Shown here: positions 60,452-64,000 of the stretch, piece by piece
How positions within the stretch are numbered: the stretch's first letter is position 1
Layout of the letters: the number at the start of each line of letters is the position of its first letter
Translations under genes and position numbers: made by a program
The notes under the pieces: model-generated
What the model was told of the DNA's origin: nothing
Database searches by the model: none
The model's input: the letters and a program-made list of their open reading frames with translations, nothing else
Assembly (NCBI GenBank): GCA_964633285.1
Contig: CAZWGA010000004.1
Location: 104,391 to 168,390, forward strand
DNA: 64,000 nucleotides
Source: 20CM-2-55-15 sp964633285
GTDB taxonomy: Bacteria > Acidobacteriota > Terriglobia > 20CM-2-55-15
Reading direction: 5' to 3'

Positions 60452-61801
60452 ATGATGTGGAGACGTGCCGGTTGGATTGGTTTTGTTCTCGGAAGCGCAA
60501 TTTTCACCGCATCGATCAGCGCCACAACGCCGCCGGCGTCGAAGCCGGATGCTGTTACGTTTAATAAAGACGTCCTGCCGGTTCTACAGAAGAATTGTCA
60601 AAACTGTCATCGGCCGGGTGAAGTCGCGCCGATGTCGTTCCTCACATACAAGGACACGCGGCCATGGGCGAAAGCCATGAAGGCGGCGGTTGTGAGTCGA
60701 GTCATGCCGCCGTGGTTTGCCGATCCCGGATACGCCCATTTTGCAAATGAGCGCAAGTTGAGCGACCCCGACATCCAAACGATCGTGGCGTGGGCCGATG
60801 GCGGAGCGGTTGAGGGCGACGCGAAGGACAAGCCGGCGCCCGTGACGTTTCAGGATGGATGGAATATCAAGCCGGACATGATTATCGAGATGCCCAAAGA
60901 TTTCGAAGTGCCGGCGACGGGCACCGTGAATTATCAGAATGTCCTCGTCAAAGTGAATTTTCCCGAAGACAAATGGGTGATCGCCGCCGAGATGCGTCCA
61001 GGAAATCCGCAGGTTCTGCATCATGGACGGGCAATCGTGAGGCCTCCAACTTCGACCTTCATGAAAGACGCCATTCCCGGTGAGTTCTACGAAACCGGCA
61101 GTGTCACAACCGGCAAACAGGAAGGCGTGGATCTGTTAGGTAAATTCAATCCGGGACTCGGAGCGCAGGATTTCAGTCTGTTCGATTCGGCGAAGTTCGT
61201 ACCCAAAGGATCCGATATCGTCTTTAACCTTCATTACACGTCGATTGGCAAACCGACGCGCGATCGAGCCAAAGTCGGTCTTGTTTTTGCGAAACATCCG
61301 CCGGCGTTGCGCCATTTCACGCACAACGGGCCAACGGCGTTCAATCTCGCGATTCCCGCAGGCGACAACAATGCGGAAATCGTTTCCGAGATGACCACGA
61401 ACGTCGATATGAAGCTCGAATACCTTCAACCGCACATGCACCTTCGCGGGAAAGACTATGAGTTGCGGGTCGTCTATCCGGCTGGAAAGAGCGAAACGAT
61501 TTTCAAAGCAAAATGGGATTTCAACTGGCAGATCGGTTACGACCTGGCGAAGCCGCTTGCTTTGCCGAAGGGAACTCGTATCATCGGCATCGCTCACTAC
61601 GACAATTCCGCGAACAACAAATACAATCCGGATCCGAAGAAACTTGTCACGTGGGGCGATCAAAACTGGGATGAGATGCAGAATTGTTTTGTCGGCGTGC
61701 TGATCGATCCGAAGATCAATCCCGATACGATTTTTTCGCCTTCGGGGCCGAGCCTTTTGCCGCGCGGCCAGTCCGGCCCGACGCTCTCCGCTTTGAAGTA
61801 G
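60452..61801 (+). CDS. Cytochrome c / ascorbate-dependent monooxygenase-like secreted protein
   Basis: 449 residues from ATG 60452, with AGGAG about six bases upstream; an ATG at 60446 overlaps that site and is less likely. A signal peptide (about 1-25) is followed by a haem-c domain with CQNCHRPGEVAPMSF (CxxCH). The rest resembles the copper type II monooxygenase fold, with LHHGRAIV, FNLHYTSIGK, LEYLQPHMHLRGKDYELRV (HMH copper ligands) and IGIAHYDNSANN. The cytochrome is a likely electron source for the copper centre (inference). The end overlaps the convergent Rrf2 gene by 86 bases. Confidence 0.9.
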   Translation: MMWRRAGWIGFVLGSAIFTASISATTPPASKPDAVTFNKDVLPVLQKNCQNCHRPGEVAPMSFLTYKDTRPWAKAMKAAVVSRVMPPWFADPGYAHFANERKLSDPDIQTIVAWADGGAVEGDAKDKPAPVTFQDGWNIKPDMIIEMPKDFEVPATGTVNYQNVLVKVNFPEDKWVIAAEMRPGNPQVLHHGRAIVRPPTSTFMKDAIPGEFYETGSVTTGKQEGVDLLGKFNPGLGAQDFSLFDSAKFVPKGSDIVFNLHYTSIGKPTRDRAKVGLVFAKHPPALRHFTHNGPTAFNLAIPAGDNNAEIVSEMTTNVDMKLEYLQPHMHLRGKDYELRVVYPAGKSETIFKAKWDFNWQIGYDLAKPLALPKGTRIIGIAHYDNSANNKYNPDPKKLVTWGDQNWDEMQNCFVGVLIDPKINPDTIFSPSGPSLLPRGQSGPTLSALK

Positions 61802-62231
61802 AGCGCCGATTCGACTTCGATCGTTCGAGCATGCCGGCAAGGCTTGTTCCATCAAGAATGCCGGCCGTGGAGTCGCGGACTTCCTTCATCACGCTCCGGA
61901 TGCCGCAGGTTTCTTCATCCGGACACTCGTCGCACCGCCTGTAGGCCGTCTGGCTGACGCAGGGAAGCAGAGCTAGCGGGCCATCCAGCACCCGAATAAC
62001 TTCCCCAACGGATGTTTCAGCAGGCGGCCTTGCCAGCAAATAACCGCCGCCTTTGCCTTTCTTGCTATGGAGGATTCCTTTCTTCTTCAGCTCGAGGAGA
62101 ATGAGCTCCAGAAATTTATGCGGTATGCGCTCTTGTGTAGCGAGATCCGCAATCAGAATCGGGCCCTTGCCGTGCTCTTTCGCCAGCACCGCCAGAGCGC
62201 GCAATCCATATTTGGTTTTCATCGAAAGCAT
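61716..62231 (-). CDS. Rrf2-family regulator with C-terminal tail
   Basis: 171 residues from ATG 62231 (62222 also possible). The helix-turn-helix (MKTKYGLRALAVLAKEHGKGPILIADLATQERIPHKFLELILLELKKKGIL) is Rrf2. Cys residues in LPCVSQ, RRCDECPDE and TCGIRSV give C-x8-C-x2-C-x5-C, likely an Fe-S site. The C-terminal 50 residues are basic and Ser/Lys-rich, with no fold. Its last 86 bases overlap the end of the cytochrome/monooxygenase gene, so that end must code for two proteins on opposite strands. The basic tail lies just where the overlap is and may be a late addition. Confidence 0.83.
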   Translation of the reverse strand: MLSMKTKYGLRALAVLAKEHGKGPILIADLATQERIPHKFLELILLELKKKGILHSKKGKGGGYLLARPPAETSVGEVIRVLDGPLALLPCVSQTAYRRCDECPDEETCGIRSVMKEVRDSTAGILDGTSLAGMLERSKSNRRSTSKRRASGRTGRAAKGSAPKAKKSYRD

Positions 62232-62373
62232 AACGGCTGTCCATATTACCAAATACCCCAATTACCCTATTCGATTTATAGGATTTATATTGACGGCTGG
62301 GTGAGCGTCGCTTAATCTGCTTATCCTATCTGTTTGATCGGCTTAATGCACTATGATTCATCGATATTGAGAA

Positions 62374-63243
62374 ATGGACGTTCACATTCTGTATCTCCTC
62401 GCGATAACGCTATTTGCCGCTGTGGTCAACGGCGGCCTCGGTTATGGGTTTTCGTCGATAACCGTGCCGCTCGCTCTTTTGTTCCTGTCGAACCGCATTC
62501 TGAATCCGGCGCTCGTACTCATCGAAGTCGCATTGAACGCATGGGTACTCATTGTCAACCGTGACGCTGTGCCCGCCGTTTGGCGGCGTGTCATGCCGAT
62601 TGTGATTGGATTAATGCCCGGCGTGATCGCAGGAACATGGATTGTGGCGCAACTGAGCCAGTCGTGGCTCAAGCTGGGAACGTATCTTGTCCTGCTGCCG
62701 TTGATTTTTATTCAGGTGCTGGGATACCGCAGGCCGATCCGGTCCGAGCGCGCTGTGGGTCTCCCGTTCGGCACGGGTCTCGGCGTTTTGTATTCGGTAA
62801 CGACGATCTCGGGGCCGCCGCTCGCCGTTGTGCTCAACAATCAGGGATTGGCAAAGCGTGAATTTCGGGCCGCGCTCGGAATCATCCGCCTTGCGGAGTC
62901 GTCGTTTACAGCGATCGCGTATCTGCTGGCAGGCCTTTTTACATTCAAATCGATGACGCTGATTCCGCAGATCCTGCCAAGCGTCCTCATCGGCGTTCCC
63001 GTGGGTGCGTACCTGATCCGCCGGGTGCCTGCGGACACGTTCCGCCGATTGTGCATGAGTTTTGATGCGTGGATCGTCGCCTTCGGCGCATCAACGGTCA
63101 TCCGCGAACTCAGAATCATCGAGGGCTCGAAAGCCTTTCTCTTTTTCGCTGTAGTTATTTGTCTCGATGGATGGCTGCTCTATCGTTTCTTTTCCGGGCC
63201 GCCGAAATCCACTTCCGCGACAGCTCTGAAAACCAGTGTGTAA
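62374..63243 (+). CDS. TauE/SafE-family membrane exporter
   Basis: 289 residues with about eight hydrophobic segments. The N-terminus (LLAITLFAAVVNGGLGYGFSSITVPLAL) and the internal repeat around LGVLYSVTTISGPPLAVVLNNQG are those of the TauE/SafE (sulfite or organosulfur export) family, which is broad and whose substrates vary. A TTGACG (62290-62295) with TAATCT 17 bases on (62313-62318) is a possible promoter. The gene diverges from the Rrf2 regulator, which could control it (inference). Confidence 0.87.
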   Translation: MDVHILYLLAITLFAAVVNGGLGYGFSSITVPLALLFLSNRILNPALVLIEVALNAWVLIVNRDAVPAVWRRVMPIVIGLMPGVIAGTWIVAQLSQSWLKLGTYLVLLPLIFIQVLGYRRPIRSERAVGLPFGTGLGVLYSVTTISGPPLAVVLNNQGLAKREFRAALGIIRLAESSFTAIAYLLAGLFTFKSMTLIPQILPSVLIGVPVGAYLIRRVPADTFRRLCMSFDAWIVAFGASTVIRELRIIEGSKAFLFFAVVICLDGWLLYRFFSGPPKSTSATALKTSV

Positions 63244-63264
63244 ACGCGGGCCTCACTCCCGCGG

Positions 63265-63729
63265 TCACAACCTTGCGATACCAAGGCTCTTCTTCGGCGC
63301 CGACTTCAACTTGATGATCGTGTTCACCGTTCTTTCTTTGTCCGTTCCCGTCTCATATCCCGCGCGTTCGCAGGCTTCCTGAAGACAGGTCCGCACGGCC
63401 GGACGCAGCAAATCCCGCATCGAACGAATCTTGATGTGCCTCATTTGCTTGCCCGTGCCCTCCAGAATGTTCGCCGAATTCGACATCCCGGCTCCCCGCG
63501 GGAAACCGAGGTTGACATGATCCTTGTACACACCGATATAGCAAATGCCGTCCTTCATCCGATGCGTCGGACCATAGAGAATCGAAATGATGTAGACCTC
63601 CAGGATGTACTCACAGCACGGCGCCATCTCTTCGAGCACCAGCTCGCGCAGCGCGAGGGCGAGTTCCTGAACCGCTCGGTCATACGGCCTGAGCAGATTT
63701 AATAGCTGTTTCGGGGGCGACGAAGCCAT
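63265..63729 (-). CDS. DUF1801 (YdhG-like) protein
   Basis: 154 residues. ILEVYIISILYGPTHRMKDGICYIGVYKDHVNLGFPRGAGM and GTGKQMRHIKIRSMRDLLRPAVRTCL fit the YdhG/DUF1801 fold, related to iron-binding CyaY/YjbR-like proteins by structure only. Function unknown; members often occur as small accessory genes. It ends 21 bases from the convergent exporter stop. The 240-base region upstream of its start holds a degenerate repeat copy and, on plus, the HigB-type operators. Confidence 0.8.
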   Translation of the reverse strand: MASSPPKQLLNLLRPYDRAVQELALALRELVLEEMAPCCEYILEVYIISILYGPTHRMKDGICYIGVYKDHVNLGFPRGAGMSNSANILEGTGKQMRHIKIRSMRDLLRPAVRTCLQEACERAGYETGTDKERTVNTIIKLKSAPKKSLGIARL

Positions 63730-63754
63730 ATAGCCAACTACCCCTTTTCCGTCT

Positions 63755-63796
63755 GTGTCAGCCTTAATCTATCCGCTCTTTGCGTCTGACTGACAC
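63755..63796. repeat. Degenerate inverted-repeat copy (GTGTCAG...CTGACAC)
   Basis: GTGTCAG at 63755-63761 and CTGACAC at 63790-63796 are exact inverted copies about 28 bases apart. The flanking sequence (CCTTAATC after the first; GAAATT after the second) recalls the arm of the repeat at 37045-37112 (GTGTCAG..CCTAAATC and CTGACACCGAATT). The rest of the stem is lost, so this may be a decayed member of the same family. It lies upstream of the DUF1801 gene. Confidence 0.5.
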
Positions 63797-63909
63797 GAAA
63801 TTGCGATGCACACACAAGCATCTCACGCGCTTCTGCCGCGCTCCTGCTATGGCAGAAAATCCAAGCGTCGGATGTTCGACGCGATCACCGAAGGGTTGCC
63901 ATAACGATG

Positions 63910-63966
63910 CTTTCGCATATTGCGAAAATATCTCATTGACTCCGACTTTCGCATATTGCGAAAATA
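63910..63966. promoter_or_regulatory. Two identical palindromic operators upstream of a HigB-type gene
   Basis: The 17-base palindrome TTTCGCATATTGCGAAA occurs at 63911-63927 and again at 63947-63963, within an exact direct repeat of 21 bases that begins at 63910 and 63946. The centres are 36 bases apart, between three and four helical turns. A possible -35 TTGACT lies at 63936-63941 and the second palindrome is where the -10 should be, so binding of a repressor there would block transcription of the gene starting at 63973. In HigBA modules the HTH antitoxin HigA binds such sites (family knowledge). Confidence 0.8.
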
Positions 63967-63972
63967 ACTAAG

Positions 63973-64000
63973 ATGCGTCTGATATCCCGCCGGCCGTTGA
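63973..64000 (+). CDS. higB: HigB-type toxin, first nine codons only
   Basis: ATG 63973 codes for MRLISRRPL before the window ends. The start MR[LIV]ISR[RK] is the common beginning of HigB-family mRNA interferases, whose next residues are usually REFW. With the two palindromic operators directly in front, this is probably a HigBA toxin-antitoxin locus, in which the antitoxin gene would follow downstream of the window. The identification rests on nine residues and the operators, so it is moderate. Confidence 0.6.

Noticed and set aside
62245..62328. ATTACC-like triplet repeats and TAGGAT/ATCCTA inverted pair in the Rrf2/exporter gap as operators
   Set aside because: The repeats are short and imperfect and could be chance in an AT-rich gap; I could not support one as a site.
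63780..63971. Small plus-strand open frame before the HigB-type gene
   Set aside because: It runs through the operator repeats, has no ribosome binding site and its composition is not protein-like.

Overview
This 64 kb window looks like a bacterial chromosome segment, probably from an Acidobacteriota genome (lineage inferred, not proven). The reasons are the combination of cytochrome c/ascorbate-dependent monooxygenase fusions, DUF6152-like and DUF4159 proteins, very Gly-rich secreted proteins with an N-terminal DLTGVW motif, futalosine-route menaquinone synthesis (MqnE), LytS/LytTR signalling and a moderately GC-rich base composition. Genes are packed tightly. ATGA or GTGA start/stop overlaps are frequent, no gap between genes exceeds 300 bases, and I saw no tRNA, rRNA, CRISPR array, phage or transposase gene. 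Most of the window is core housekeeping sequence. The last 250 bases look like an accessory insertion site.

Layout. 1-10 kb: the 3' end of a YgfZ-like gene faces a minus-strand block of a CbpA-type DnaJ, a beta-lactamase-fold hydrolase and an M24 peptidase. A CinA-like protein follows on plus. Then comes a seven-gene minus-strand operon: MFS transporter, TGS GTPase, HtrA protease, membrane-anchored unknown, glyoxalase-II-like hydrolase, hotdog thioesterase and stand-alone 5'-3' exonuclease. 10-20 kb: lon, thrC and a giant secreted metallopeptidase-like protein on plus, then small secreted proteins and a tandem DUF4159 pair on minus. 20-26 kb: a fatty-acid beta-oxidation operon (HCDH/ECH fusion, thiolase, acyl-CoA dehydrogenase). 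26-29 kb: a periplasmic TPR protein with a C-terminal haem-c motif, followed at once by a LytS-type kinase and a LytTR regulator. 29-33 kb: proBA, a SirB1-like protein and a HAD protein. 33-37 kb: thiO, mqnE, a methyltransferase and a radical SAM/SPASM protein. 37-43 kb: a rhodanese-E1 fusion with a coupled unknown protein, a DUF374 acyltransferase, a small zinc-ribbon protein, a HAD phosphatase, a tandem cyclophilin, dinB and an Rrf2 regulator. 43-49 kb: smc, purC, cvpA and a Fis-type regulator. 49-54 kb: an ornithine cyclodeaminase homologue, a UvrC-like protein with a damaged nuclease motif, an esterase, a CMD protein, a GAF/PAS/REC protein and an HDOD protein. 54-64 kb: nadA interrupted by a stop codon, acylphosphatase, apt, a short SecA paralogue, a secreted unknown, an aldo/keto reductase, a cytochrome/monooxygenase protein, a second Rrf2 regulator, a TauE-like exporter and a DUF1801 protein. 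The window ends in the first codons of a HigB-type toxin gene behind two identical palindromic operators.

The signals most worth following are: (1) long, nearly perfect inverted repeats placed exactly on stop codons (12598-12680, 23403-23466, 37045-37112), two of which are recognisably the same family; (2) the haem-motif TPR protein / LytS / LytTR operon; (3) an in-frame TAA inside nadA; (4) a hexanucleotide repeat coding for an NG/HG tract in the SMC ATPase head; (5) a UvrC homologue that keeps the Fe-S cysteines but not the GIY-YIG core; (6) the HigB operator pair. No complete new defence or mobile system is visible here.
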